Part shown: positions 41,558 through 50,152 of the stretch, in pieces
Numbering within the stretch: position 1 is the stretch's first letter
Layout of the letters: each line of letters starts with the position of its first letter
Source: Blautia massiliensis (ex Durand et al. 2017)
Lineage (GTDB): Bacteria; Bacillota; Clostridia; Lachnospirales; Lachnospiraceae
Assembly: GCF_001487165.1 (NCBI RefSeq)
Contig: NZ_LN913006.1
Span: 2,882,657-2,946,656, forward strand
Length of the DNA stretch: 64,000 nt
Direction of reading: 5' to 3'
Notes under the pieces: generated by a model
What the model saw: only the letters and a program-made list of their open reading frames with translations
The model's database searches: none
What the model was told of the DNA's origin: nothing
Made by a program: the position numbers and the translations under genes

Positions 41558-42601
41558 TCAGATTTCGCTGAGTTTCAAGATAATATTGCTCTGCTGATAC
41601 AGCCAGTCCGTGAATTCCGTTGGCTTGGTTGTTCCTGCCTTTACAGCTTTCTTACGCCGCAGAGCTTCTTTCTTAAAAAGGTCAAACGCAGTTTTCATTT
41701 CTTCCAGACGTTCAATCGGAAAATCAGCAGTTTTTTTGGATTTATTGATTTTATTACGCCAATTCTGGCATTCATTTTTATAAAGCAAATCATAGTTATT
41801 TTCTCTGGCTCGTTCATCAAATTCCCTTTTATTTTGAAGTGCCTGTGCTTTACGGCACTTATCACTGCATAGTTCATAACGCTGGTTTTTTGCCAGAAAA
41901 TATTTTCCACAGACTTTGCACTGACGGAAACAAAGGCCCCAGTCATTCAGCCGATTCAAGTAATAAGTGATAAGCGGATAAAAAGAGCTGTAGGCAGCTA
42001 CGCATTCTGTTCTGCGCCTATTATCCGGAAACCAAAGTTCAAGTCGAGTGATTTCAGCAGGAGTGTTGCGGAAATAAAGACTGCCAGTATGAAAACGTTC
42101 TGGTTTTCCGGTATCAGAATTAAAATTCATGACATTTTCTGTTTGGAATGCCTGAGTCAAAATTTGGATTTTTTCTATAAAACGATCACAGGCAGTATTA
42201 CGGTCACGATATTCCCTTGTAACAAGATATTCATTCCAAATACGGAATGTAGCATACATTCTCACCGGATCACCGGTGAGATATTTTTTTGCCAGAAAAT
42301 CACCAGCAGTCTGTTCCAGTGCAGGCTGTTTCCAACGGTTAGTGTGCAATGCATCACGTAGGGGAGCAAGTCCATATATATTCCAGTTCTTTTCTTTATC
42401 ATATTCAAAATCTATCAGAAAACGTCCGAGAGGGCGCGTTATATCATGCATGACATCGTTATCTTTATTTCCGTCCAGTCGAAAACGGATTTGCTGTTCT
42501 GTTCCGATTAAAATTCGCTCCTTCATTTTGCCCCTGTCCAGTGCCAGAACGAAGAGGATGCGGTCATAGCAAGGCTCTTGCCTTATAAATTGATAAGCCA
42601 T
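41558..42601 (-). CDS. DUF6076 family protein with Cys4 zinc motif
   Basis: A 347-residue cytoplasmic protein. The C-terminal third has CKVCGKYFLAKNQRYELCSD plus CRKAQ, a Cys-x2-Cys...Cys-x3-Cys zinc-binding motif like that of CGNR/DUF6076 proteins found in Lachnospiraceae mobile elements. After it the sequence is basic and helical (Lys/Arg-rich KKAVKAG). The N-terminal two-thirds have no recognised domain. It is convergent with the winged-helix gene and divergent from the excisionase, typical of accessory genes in these elements. Function is unknown. Confidence 0.65.
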   Translation of the reverse strand: MAYQFIRQEPCYDRILFVLALDRGKMKERILIGTEQQIRFRLDGNKDNDVMHDITRPLGRFLIDFEYDKEKNWNIYGLAPLRDALHTNRWKQPALEQTAGDFLAKKYLTGDPVRMYATFRIWNEYLVTREYRDRNTACDRFIEKIQILTQAFQTENVMNFNSDTGKPERFHTGSLYFRNTPAEITRLELWFPDNRRRTECVAAYSSFYPLITYYLNRLNDWGLCFRQCKVCGKYFLAKNQRYELCSDKCRKAQALQNKREFDERARENNYDLLYKNECQNWRNKINKSKKTADFPIERLEEMKTAFDLFKKEALRRKKAVKAGTTKPTEFTDWLYQQSNIILKLSEI

Positions 42602-42917
42602 TTCTATTTACTCCTGCTTTATATGGTAATTTTAAAAACTATAATATTAGTTGCATTTATGGTATCGCGGAAATATTGAAAAGTAAAGATAAGATTGATA
42701 TGATGCGGATGCGTGGTAATTTTGTACTATGCAGTATGTTTTGACAACTTTATAATCGTCTAACCTGAGATAAACCGCCATGACCTTCGATAAAAGAAGC
42801 GAGCGCATCCGAATGGATGACGTGTTGTATGCCTTGACAGCAGTATGACTTAGGAAACAGGAAAGATAAAACGGCAACGAGAAGCTAAAAAAAAGAAATC
42901 AAAAATGGAGGAACAAC
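42602..42917. other. Divergent intergenic region before the excisionase gene
   Basis: 316 bp with no supported gene. It contains a small dyad CATCCGAATGGATG near 42807 and a TTGACA at 42834 that could serve rightward transcription, but no matching -10 at proper spacing was found with confidence. A TTGACA and TATAAT at 42741-42756 are only 4 bp apart, so not a promoter. Confidence 0.5.
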
Positions 42918-43142
42918 ATGAGTGAAAATAAGAGATTAAACAATTATGATGAACTGCCTCTTGTACTGGATGTGGCTGATATTCAGCGGATTATGGGGAT
43001 TTCCAGAGTAACGGCTTATGAACTGGTTCATACACCCGGTTTTCCGGCATTTCGAAGCGGCAGATTAATTAAGGTTAGTAAAATTGCTTTTTTCGAATGG
43101 ATGGCAAAGGGGAATGGAAGGGTGCCGGAGAATAGTAACTAA
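42918..43142 (+). CDS. Excisionase-like helix-turn-helix protein
   Basis: A 74-residue MerR/Xis-type winged HTH: LVLDVADIQRIMGISRVTAYEL, then FPAFRSGRLIKVSKIAFFEWM, the standard pattern of excisionase family DNA-binding proteins. These direct recombinase to excision or regulate element genes. AATGGAGGAAC precedes the ATG. Element-encoded Xis-type proteins normally partner tyrosine integrases, whereas this element has a serine recombinase; its role may be regulation of the mobilization genes that follow. Confidence 0.85.
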   Translation: MSENKRLNNYDELPLVLDVADIQRIMGISRVTAYELVHTPGFPAFRSGRLIKVSKIAFFEWMAKGNGRVPENSN

Positions 43143-43322
43143 ATCTGGAGCAGAGCGGAGAGCGAAGTCTTTTGTGCAGGTTAAGGGCGGCAGCCATTGC
43201 CCAGTGAGTTGATGCGTGCGTCTACTCGTACTGGGTATTACCTGACGCAAATTCACGCAGGTTTGCAGCTTCGCTGCCTTATTTAATTTGGAAAAACGTG
43301 AAAAAGGAGGGCAAGAAAATTA
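43143..43322 (+). other. Candidate origin of transfer upstream of the relaxase gene
   Basis: The 180-bp gap before the relaxase gene has GC-rich inverted-repeat content, including CCTGACGC...CACGCAGG around 43233-43259 and CAGCTTCGCTG (43267-43277). MobV-type oriT sites usually lie directly upstream of mob. No nick site can be assigned. Confidence 0.35.
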
Positions 43323-44564
43323 TTGAAAGCAACAAGACACAATGGACGCTCCGGAAAAAATGGCACTTACAATCCAAGGCATAATGATCGCCGTTTCAAC
43401 TTGGAAAACAGTGAACATATTGATGTTGGAAGAGTCAGAGAAAATATTTACTGGGACTGTTACCGTGGCTATACCACAATGCAGAGCAGAGAAGATGATG
43501 ATTCTCAGGATATCAGTTTTGAGGAAATTGAATGTACTTTTTATCAGGAACATTATGGAAAGTATATAGAAGCGCAGAATGAAAGAAATGCAAGAACCCG
43601 TCATACAGAGCGTAACCGATCTGTGGAAGATTTACTAAAGAACAATAAAACCTGTCCAGAGGAAACTATTTTTCAAATAGGAACAGTAGAAGAAGCTGTT
43701 TCCTATGAAATATTACTTGCAGTCGTACAGGATTTTACAAAGCAGTTCACAAATCGGTTCGGTTCTCATGTCCATATTCTGGACTGGGCACTGCATTTGG
43801 ACGAAGGAACGCCGCACATTCATGAACGTCATGTTTTTGATTGTGAGAATAAGTACGGGGAAATCTGTCCCCAGCAGGAAAAAGCACTGGAAGAATTAGG
43901 GATTCCACTTCCAAAACCGGATAAACCTAAAGGCCGCAATAATAATCGAAAGCAGACTTTTGATGCTATTTGCCGGACAATGCTTTTTGATATAACTCGA
44001 AAATACGGGTTGCATCTGGAAGAAGAACCGTCTTATGGAGGGCGAGATTATCTTGAAAAGCAGGATTATATCCTGTTTAAGCAAAAGGAACAGATGAAAA
44101 ACCAGACGGAAATACTGGATAGACTTACTTTGAAAATTGAGGATGTGGAAGCTCTGATCGATGAAGTTTCAGATATTGCTTACGACAAAGCTGTGGAGGT
44201 TGTGACGGATGAGGTCAGAGTGGAAACCCATAAAGAAGACATTCGTCTGGTAGAACAGTCAAAGGCGTGGGTGCTTTCCCCTGAGCGCAAGGCTTCCCAA
44301 AAAGAAAGAACTTATGCTGCAAGTCGATTGGACGGAGTAATTACCAAAATTACAAAAGCTATGCAGACAGCAGTTAAAACAATCCAGACCACGCTGATAA
44401 AACCGGAAGTCAAAAAGGTGAATACCGAACAGATTAAGAAAAAAGCCAGAAGTTCCATTCTGGATAGGCTGGCAAAAGCAAAAATTACTGCGGAACAGGA
44501 GAACCGAGAGCGATGGGAACACGAAGGAAGAACTAAATTGGGAAGGAACGATATGGAGTTGTGA
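43323..44564 (+). CDS. Plasmid-recombination/mobilization relaxase (MobV-like)
   Basis: A 413-residue DNA-nicking relaxase. The metal-binding triad is LHLDEGTPHIHERHVF near residue 158, matching the MobV/Pre signature HxDExTPHxH. N-terminal RHNDR and the GTYNPRHND block fit the DNA-binding start of such proteins. The C-terminal half is coiled-coil (KQKEQMKNQTEILDRLTLK). A TTG start 12 nt after GGAGG is inferred because no ATG fits the family start. It nicks oriT to transfer the element using a helper conjugation apparatus, none of which is seen here, hence 'mobilizable' rather than conjugative. Confidence 0.85.
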   Translation: MKATRHNGRSGKNGTYNPRHNDRRFNLENSEHIDVGRVRENIYWDCYRGYTTMQSREDDDSQDISFEEIECTFYQEHYGKYIEAQNERNARTRHTERNRSVEDLLKNNKTCPEETIFQIGTVEEAVSYEILLAVVQDFTKQFTNRFGSHVHILDWALHLDEGTPHIHERHVFDCENKYGEICPQQEKALEELGIPLPKPDKPKGRNNNRKQTFDAICRTMLFDITRKYGLHLEEEPSYGGRDYLEKQDYILFKQKEQMKNQTEILDRLTLKIEDVEALIDEVSDIAYDKAVEVVTDEVRVETHKEDIRLVEQSKAWVLSPERKASQKERTYAASRLDGVITKITKAMQTAVKTIQTTLIKPEVKKVNTEQIKKKARSSILDRLAKAKITAEQENRERWEHEGRTKLGRNDMEL

Positions 44565-44585
44565 TGTAAAGAAAAGAGGAAAAGG

Positions 44586-45290
44586 ATGAATATATTTGAA
44601 GCAGTTAAACAGTCTGTGACTACCCGGCAGGCTGCAGAAAGCTATGGAATACGGGTAAACAAGAATGGAATGGCGGTCTGTCCATTTCACCGTGACAAGA
44701 ATCCAAGCATGAAAGTGGACAGGCGTTTTCATTGTTTCGGATGTCAGGCAGATGGGGATGTGATTGATTTTACGGCACACTTGTACAATTTAAAACCAAA
44801 AGAGGCGGCAGAGAAATTGGCAAGAGATTTTTCTATACATTATGAGAACATGGGGCACAGCCCGCCACAGAGAAAACAAATCAAACGACAGCTAACACAG
44901 GAACAGAGGTATCTGCAGGCAGAAAATAGATATTTCCGTGCACTGGCAGATTACCTGCATTTGTTGAAACAGTGGAAAGAAGAGTATCCGCCGAAACAGA
45001 TGGAAGATGTCTGGCATCCGCTGTTTATGGAGGCATTGGAAAAAATATCAGAAACAGAGTACCTGTTGGATACATTATTATCAGGCACATTAGAAGAACG
45101 AGTTGCCGTAGTGGTAGCTCATGGGAAGGAGGTGACAGCGATTGAACAGAGAATTTCAGACTTTATCACCACAGACACGACAGGAATTGTGCGAAGTAAT
45201 GGATATAATGGAAACGGAGTTGACAGTAGAGGAAATCAGAGAACAACTGGAAATGACACAGAAGGGTGCTGTGAAAAACAATCGGCATAA
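44586..45290 (+). CDS. CHC2 zinc-finger DNA primase-like protein
   Basis: A 234-residue protein with an N-terminal CHC2 zinc finger: AVCPFHRDKNPSMKVD then FHCFGCQADGDVIDFTAHL, as in DnaG. The catalytic TOPRIM domain is absent; the remaining ~150 residues are helical and charged. It is therefore a primase accessory or replication initiation protein of the element. It overlaps the following vapE-like gene by 149 bp in another frame, so the C-terminal 49 residues (from about TAIEQRIS) share DNA with the next protein's start. ATG follows AGAGGAAAAGG. Confidence 0.85.
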   Translation: MNIFEAVKQSVTTRQAAESYGIRVNKNGMAVCPFHRDKNPSMKVDRRFHCFGCQADGDVIDFTAHLYNLKPKEAAEKLARDFSIHYENMGHSPPQRKQIKRQLTQEQRYLQAENRYFRALADYLHLLKQWKEEYPPKQMEDVWHPLFMEALEKISETEYLLDTLLSGTLEERVAVVVAHGKEVTAIEQRISDFITTDTTGIVRSNGYNGNGVDSRGNQRTTGNDTEGCCEKQSA

Positions 45291-46548
45291 CTGTAAGCTA
45301 ATTTTAGAACATGATCCTCTGTTAAAAGATGTATTCCGGCACAATATTTTGACTGAGCAGACAGACATTGTAAAACCCGTGTGGTGGGAACGGATAAGCC
45401 CGGCATTCACAGATATGGATTTGAACTATATTATGCTTTATTTGGAAGAGACTTACGGTTTGACGATGGATAAGATTGTGCAGAAAAGTATTGTCCATCA
45501 GGCAGATCGGAACAAATATCACCCTGTCCGGGATTATTTGAACAGTCTGCAATGGGATGGGCAGGAACGTATCCGCTATGTGCTGCATCATTTTCTTGGT
45601 GCACCTGTGGATGAGTTGACCTATGAAAGTATGAAAATGTTTTTGCTGGGAGCTATTGCCCGTGCGTTCCGCCCCGGAATTAAGTTTGAATATATGCTCT
45701 GTCTGGTCGGGGGTCAGGGCGTGGGAAAATCTACATTTTTTCGTTTCATGGCAGTAAAGGATGACTGGTTCACTGATGACATTGGCAAGCTGGATTCAGA
45801 AAAAGTTTATTGTCAGCTTCGCGGTCACTGGATGATTGAAATGTCTGAAATGGTTGCAACGGCACGTTCCAAGAGTATTGAGGAAACAAAGAGCTTTCTG
45901 AGCAGGCAGAAAGAGACTTATCGGGATTCTTATGCAGTATATGCTCTTGATCGTCCGAGACAATGTGTATTTGTAGGAACATCCAATATTAAGCGATTCC
46001 TGCCGTTTGACCGTACCGGAAATCGAAGATTCGTTCCGGTTCAGACGAACCGGGCAGAGATGGAGGTTCATATCCTCGAAAATGAGAAGGAATCCAGACA
46101 GTATATTGATCAGGTGTGGGCGGAAGCAATGATGTTGTACCGTAATGGGAATTTTAAATTGGCGTTTTCAAAGGAAACAGAAGCACAGCTTGATAAATTG
46201 CGGCAGGAGTTCATGGCGGATGATACGGAGGCCGGAATGATACAGGCATGGCTGGATGAACATGAGGATAGGAAAGTCTGTTCATTGATGCTGTTTAAGG
46301 AGGCACTGGACAATCCTTATATAAAGCCGAAGAAGGCGGAGACAGACCGCATCTGTGAAATCATGAATACAAGTATTGTGGGTTGGAAACAGGGGACGAT
46401 GACAAGATTCAAGGATTACGGTACACAGCGTTCGTGGGTATGTGTAAACGAAAACTGTAAACGAGACGCAAAAGACTTAAAAAATGAAAATGACTGGCAT
46501 CCGGTTACTGAGGAGGAAGCCCGGCAGATGGAGTTATCCTTCCAGTAA
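45142..46548 (+). CDS. VapE domain (virulence-associated E) replication helicase-like protein
   Basis: A 468-residue P-loop ATPase. Walker A is LVGGQGVGKSTFFRF near residue 192; the Walker B/sensor region is HWMIEMSEM and the typical FVGTSNIKRFLPFDRTGNRRF block is near 275. VapE proteins serve as superfamily 3-like helicases in replication of phages and genomic islands. Start is TTG at 45142, 7 nt after AAGGAGGTG, which lies inside the preceding primase gene, giving a 149-nt out-of-frame overlap. Together the two proteins probably replicate the excised circle. Confidence 0.9.
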   Translation: MNREFQTLSPQTRQELCEVMDIMETELTVEEIREQLEMTQKGAVKNNRHNCKLILEHDPLLKDVFRHNILTEQTDIVKPVWWERISPAFTDMDLNYIMLYLEETYGLTMDKIVQKSIVHQADRNKYHPVRDYLNSLQWDGQERIRYVLHHFLGAPVDELTYESMKMFLLGAIARAFRPGIKFEYMLCLVGGQGVGKSTFFRFMAVKDDWFTDDIGKLDSEKVYCQLRGHWMIEMSEMVATARSKSIEETKSFLSRQKETYRDSYAVYALDRPRQCVFVGTSNIKRFLPFDRTGNRRFVPVQTNRAEMEVHILENEKESRQYIDQVWAEAMMLYRNGNFKLAFSKETEAQLDKLRQEFMADDTEAGMIQAWLDEHEDRKVCSLMLFKEALDNPYIKPKKAETDRICEIMNTSIVGWKQGTMTRFKDYGTQRSWVCVNENCKRDAKDLKNENDWHPVTEEEARQMELSFQ

Positions 46549-46560
46549 AATGCCAGTCAG

Positions 46561-46730
46561 GTTTACGGTAGTTGGCGTGTTGTTTACGCTTTTATCTATG
46601 GTTATTGCTTTGAGTTGTAGAATTTGTAAACAGTAAACAGATATATAAGAGTAATTTGGTATTGAGGAAAGAAAACTGAAAAAACAAAAAGAATTAGATT
46701 TTTTGGAGCTTGTTTACAGCGGTGGTTTAC
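46561..46730 (+). repeat. Cluster of six GTTTAC/GTAAAC hexamers (candidate replication iterons)
   Basis: GTTTAC at 46561, 46582, 46712 and 46725 and its complement GTAAAC at 46626 and 46633, all within 170 bp directly after the vapE-like gene. The clustering beside replication genes suggests an origin region. The rest of 46549-46855 shows no gene. Confidence 0.4.
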
Positions 46731-46855
46731 AACAGGGGTGCCCCTTTGACCGGCATTTATTGAAGTTGAACAGGAATGACATTTGGTAGGACTATTTGAA
46801 AAAATATTTTCATAGTTATGGACAAGGATATACGGGAGGAGGTGGAAATTCCGCT

Positions 46856-47032
46856 ATGAAAAAGAGAAAACTTAATTATCGATTCCATAATCCAAACACT
46901 GCGGAAGTAACCGCCGACTATCTGTTAAAGATATTGATTGAAGCAAATGCAAGTAAGGTGGAACAGGCAATACAAGAAGCAGCGGATGAGCTTCCCGAGC
47001 AGATGAATGGTACAGAAGGGCACTCTACATAG
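46856..47032 (+). CDS. Small conserved mobile-element protein
   Basis: A 58-residue basic-then-acidic protein: MKKRKLNYRFHNPNTAEVTA followed by DYLLKILIEANASKVEQAI. Similar small proteins are commonly found in Lachnospiraceae transposons next to recombinase genes. I prefer the ATG at 46856 preceded by GGGAGGAGG over an upstream in-frame start at 46796. Function unknown; it could be a regulator. It is followed by a short hairpin-like region and the promoter of the next operon. Confidence 0.65.
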   Translation: MKKRKLNYRFHNPNTAEVTADYLLKILIEANASKVEQAIQEAADELPEQMNGTEGHST

Positions 47033-47159
47033 GAATGTAGGGTGTCTTTTGAGCTGTGTGTGGAGAGAGGAATAAAAGTGTCATAAAGAAAAACAAGGGT
47101 AGATATAGACAAATAAATTTGATATAATTAACCTGATAAAGTATACGGAGGTGAAAAGT

Positions 47160-48020
47160 ATGGAAAAGAACAAATTAAATATTTTGAATAAAATTTTTTC
47201 TCGTAGTACTTTTCGCAACTGTTTTGATAATGGATATGATAAAACATACAGTCAAGTTGTTAGAAGATACGTCGATAATGGTACAGGAAAGCAAAATTCA
47301 GAATTGATAAGTCAAATTTATAATGTATTAAGAGAAGGTTATAGAAACGAATATTATTATAAAAATACATTGTTGAATAAATTATTATTAGGCATACATA
47401 GTGTGAATACGACAACCGCATTAACGGAAATTCCTATTGCAAAGTCTAAAGCAGATTTTGTTTTGATTAATGGTAAAGCAGTTGTGTATGAAATAAAAAC
47501 GGAATTGGATAATTTTGATAGATTGGAAAATCAAATAAATGATTATTATAAGGCATTTGATCATGTAGCGGTTGTTACTTGCAAAGAAAATCTTCAGGTA
47601 TTGAAGAAAAAGATAGAAATGATTGGAAAACCTGTTGGTATTTACATTTTGCAAAAACGTGGAACTATAACAACAATACAAAAGCCACAGGCATATAGCG
47701 TAGAGTTAGATGCTGAAATTCTTTTTAAGATATTGAGAAAACAAGAATACGAAGAAATCCTTTTTAATAAATATAAACATTTGCCGGATGTTTCAGAATT
47801 TAAATACTATTCAGAGTGTAAAAAAATGTTTTTAGAGATACCATTAGAAGAAGCATATTTATCAGTTTTGAAGCTTTTAAAAAAGAGAAGTCAAATTATA
47901 AAAGACGAATTTAGTAAGATTCCTTATGAACTAAAATTTTTGGCATATTTTATGAATTTGAAATCTGATGATTATAAAAAGATAACGAAATTTTTGAATG
48001 AATCCTATGGAGGTGTGTAA
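47160..48020 (+). CDS. sce7726 family protein (PD-(D/E)XK-like)
   Basis: A 286-residue cytoplasmic protein. The region IPIAKSKADFVLINGKAVVY followed by EIKTELDNFDRLENQINDYY is the pattern of a PD-(D/E)XK nuclease core (Asp, then Glu-x-Lys) as in sce7726 proteins. The C-terminal half is helical and lysine-rich. ATG at 47160 lies 8 nt after GGAGG; a TATAAT at 47123-47128 suggests a local promoter. It is the first gene of a tight operon with sce7725 and a RES protein (1-nt and 2-nt gaps). The activity is inferred; family function is uncharacterised as far as I know. Confidence 0.8.
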   Translation: MEKNKLNILNKIFSRSTFRNCFDNGYDKTYSQVVRRYVDNGTGKQNSELISQIYNVLREGYRNEYYYKNTLLNKLLLGIHSVNTTTALTEIPIAKSKADFVLINGKAVVYEIKTELDNFDRLENQINDYYKAFDHVAVVTCKENLQVLKKKIEMIGKPVGIYILQKRGTITTIQKPQAYSVELDAEILFKILRKQEYEEILFNKYKHLPDVSEFKYYSECKKMFLEIPLEEAYLSVLKLLKKRSQIIKDEFSKIPYELKFLAYFMNLKSDDYKKITKFLNESYGGV

Positions 48021-48021
48021 A

Positions 48022-48954
48022 ATGTATTTTCCGTATTTACGTGGAAGACAATTTGAGTTAATTGCTTTGCGAGAATTGCTGGAAGGAAAACGTATTAGCG
48101 AAAAAGTTATTCCGATAATAGAACCGGTGAAACCATCTTCAACATTATTAAAAACATTAGAAACATTTGTTAAAAATGATAGAGAAATTGCGGTAGTATT
48201 TAATCCAACAGTGGGGGATTTCGCAAAAAAGTTGAAGGAAATGCGTGAAGAAGATTCCAAGGTTGCTAATGAAATGTATGATTTACTAACCCAAAATGAT
48301 AAAGTGATTAAGTCTTATATCATGGATCGTGGTATTTTATCTGAAATAAAAAGTGAAGCATCTAAGAATAAATATCTTATTATAAATTTGAATAGGGATT
48401 GCTTGGATGACTTTTTGGATGCATACGAAGATACATTACCACGATTTACGTTAATTCCGGATGATAGAGCTTTTAGACGAGTAATTCCAGATTCAAAAGT
48501 TTTATTTGAAGATAACTTTAATAAGCAATCTAGAAATATTGATTATATAGACAATCAGGATGAATTCTTTTCAGATAGTCATTTATATTATCAGAATGAA
48601 AATTATGTTGGATTTGCAGATTATTCTGTTGTTGGAGAAGAATTTAATGAATCAGGATTTGCTCCGGTTGCAGTAGCGATTCATGTTGTTTATTTTGATA
48701 AAAAAAAGGAATTGCGGATACATCATTTTGTTTCTGATTCAAATGAGGGAATCGAAGACCCGGGTGGAAAATTTGGTGAAGCACTGGAAAAATTAGTTTA
48801 CTGGTGTGACGAAAATAATGTACAGAATACATTAGGTTTACAAGGGTTTTATGATTGTTATAGTTCTGGAAAATATCCAGGTTTAGGAACAGTTAAGAAA
48901 TATTCTATTATGCATCATATTGAGTTGGTCAGCAATTTCTTGGGAGGAAAATAA
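48022..48954 (+). CDS. sce7725 family protein (beta family)
   Basis: A 310-residue protein beginning MYFPYLRGRQFELIALREL, the signature start of sce7725 proteins. Other conserved pieces are KVIPIIEPVKPS, IAVVFNPTVGDF, VGFADYSVVGEEFNESGFAP and the C-terminal LGLQGFYDCY. The fold is TIM-barrel-like in related beta proteins. I chose ATG 48022, preceded by GGAGGTG, one base after the sce7726 stop. sce7725 and sce7726 genes habitually occur side by side, which implies one complex or pathway. Function is unknown. Confidence 0.82.
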   Translation: MYFPYLRGRQFELIALRELLEGKRISEKVIPIIEPVKPSSTLLKTLETFVKNDREIAVVFNPTVGDFAKKLKEMREEDSKVANEMYDLLTQNDKVIKSYIMDRGILSEIKSEASKNKYLIINLNRDCLDDFLDAYEDTLPRFTLIPDDRAFRRVIPDSKVLFEDNFNKQSRNIDYIDNQDEFFSDSHLYYQNENYVGFADYSVVGEEFNESGFAPVAVAIHVVYFDKKKELRIHHFVSDSNEGIEDPGGKFGEALEKLVYWCDENNVQNTLGLQGFYDCYSSGKYPGLGTVKKYSIMHHIELVSNFLGGK

Positions 48955-48956
48955 TA

Positions 48957-50039
48957 ATGCAGATTGGATTAGAATGCTTTTTGGATGAGCAGCTCAGTTC
49001 AATGATTGCAAGTGAAAATCGACATGGTGATTGCGAAATCCAACATAAAACGGATTGTATTATTTATGATACGGAAGAAGATCATTATTTAGAAGAGTAT
49101 CTGGAAGAAATTATGGATGCTTTTACGGTAGCTAAACATCTTAAAGTTACCGAGTCAGATGTAAGGGCAGATTATTTAAAGAATTTTTTGAGTAAATGGA
49201 AAGTGTTTTCTGTTACAGGGGACGATATACAGCAGATCATTACAGCTATTTGTAGTGAACGGTATCAAGATGAACCAGAGTTATTTGACGAGAAGGTTAC
49301 AATACGAGAATTCTTTTCGGCGGATACAATGGAACAACAATGTATCCTAAAAACTTATAATTGGGATGATTTTTGTTATAATATCAAGCATGTAAATAGA
49401 TTTCATTCTCAGCAAGTTAATTTTGATCAATTAGAGAATTTGTTAAAAAACATGGTCATTGATATTCCGAAAGGTACTTTAAAATTATTTCGTTCAAGAA
49501 TATGCGATGAGGATAGTTATACTTCTGGATATTCTACGAGAAAAATGGGAGTGCCACCAGTAGCATTAACAACGGCTGGACGAACAAATTCAGAAGGTAT
49601 TCAATGCTTGTATCTGGCAGGTGATGAGGAAACCACCTTTCATGAAGTAAGAGCAAGGGATTATGATCATGTATCTGTCGGAGAGTTTATTCAAACAAAA
49701 GATTTGCGAATAGTGGATTTGAGTTTGTTTGATAAAATAGGTCCTTTTTCTATCCCTGATTTTGATATGACATGGTTTGCAATTAACATTGAAATCATTC
49801 GAAAAATTGGAGATGAGGTTGCAAAACCGATGCGACGATTTGACCGTGCATTGGATTATGTGCCAACGCAGTATATTTGTGATTATATCAAGCACTTAGG
49901 ATATGATGGAATAAAATTTAAAAGTACGTTGGTTGATGGTGGAACAAATTATGCTATTTTTAATGAAAAGAAATTTGAATGTACGAATGTAAAGGTTGTT
50001 CAAATAGGAAACATTGATTATAATTGGAGTCCATTATAA
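48957..50039 (+). CDS. RES-domain protein (NAD+ phosphorylase/toxin family)
   Basis: A 360-residue protein. The C-terminal half is a RES domain: LFRSRICDE near residue 178 (conserved Arg), GVPPVALTTAGRTNSEGIQC and LYLAGDEETTFHEVRA near 229 (conserved Glu), and LDYVPTQYICDYIKHLGYDG then IKFKSTL near 320 (conserved Ser region). Known RES toxins degrade NAD+ by phosphorolysis. The N-terminal ~140 residues are acidic and cysteine-containing and may be a sensor or interaction domain; this arrangement differs from simple Xre-RES toxin-antitoxin pairs, and no Xre antitoxin is present. It starts 2 bp after the sce7725 stop. Confidence 0.82.
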   Translation: MQIGLECFLDEQLSSMIASENRHGDCEIQHKTDCIIYDTEEDHYLEEYLEEIMDAFTVAKHLKVTESDVRADYLKNFLSKWKVFSVTGDDIQQIITAICSERYQDEPELFDEKVTIREFFSADTMEQQCILKTYNWDDFCYNIKHVNRFHSQQVNFDQLENLLKNMVIDIPKGTLKLFRSRICDEDSYTSGYSTRKMGVPPVALTTAGRTNSEGIQCLYLAGDEETTFHEVRARDYDHVSVGEFIQTKDLRIVDLSLFDKIGPFSIPDFDMTWFAINIEIIRKIGDEVAKPMRRFDRALDYVPTQYICDYIKHLGYDGIKFKSTLVDGGTNYAIFNEKKFECTNVKVVQIGNIDYNWSPL

Positions 50040-50079
50040 GTATAAGGTTAAAGGCAAGGGAAAATGTGAAAGTTATCTC

Positions 50080-50107
50080 TTGCTTTTTTTACTTGTTTTG
50101 CTATAAT
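50080..50107 (+). promoter_or_regulatory. Promoter of the serine recombinase gene
   Basis: TTGCTT (50080-50085) and TATAAT (50102-50107) with a 16-bp spacer, 45 bp before the recombinase start. This allows expression independent of the RES operon. Confidence 0.6.
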
Positions 50108-50152
50108 AAAGTTGTAACAGAACGACTTAAATATAACAGAAAGGCACTGAAT

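Noticed and set aside
42741-42756. TTGACA and TATAAT close together upstream of the excisionase gene
   Set aside because: Only 4 bp apart, so they cannot form a SigA promoter.
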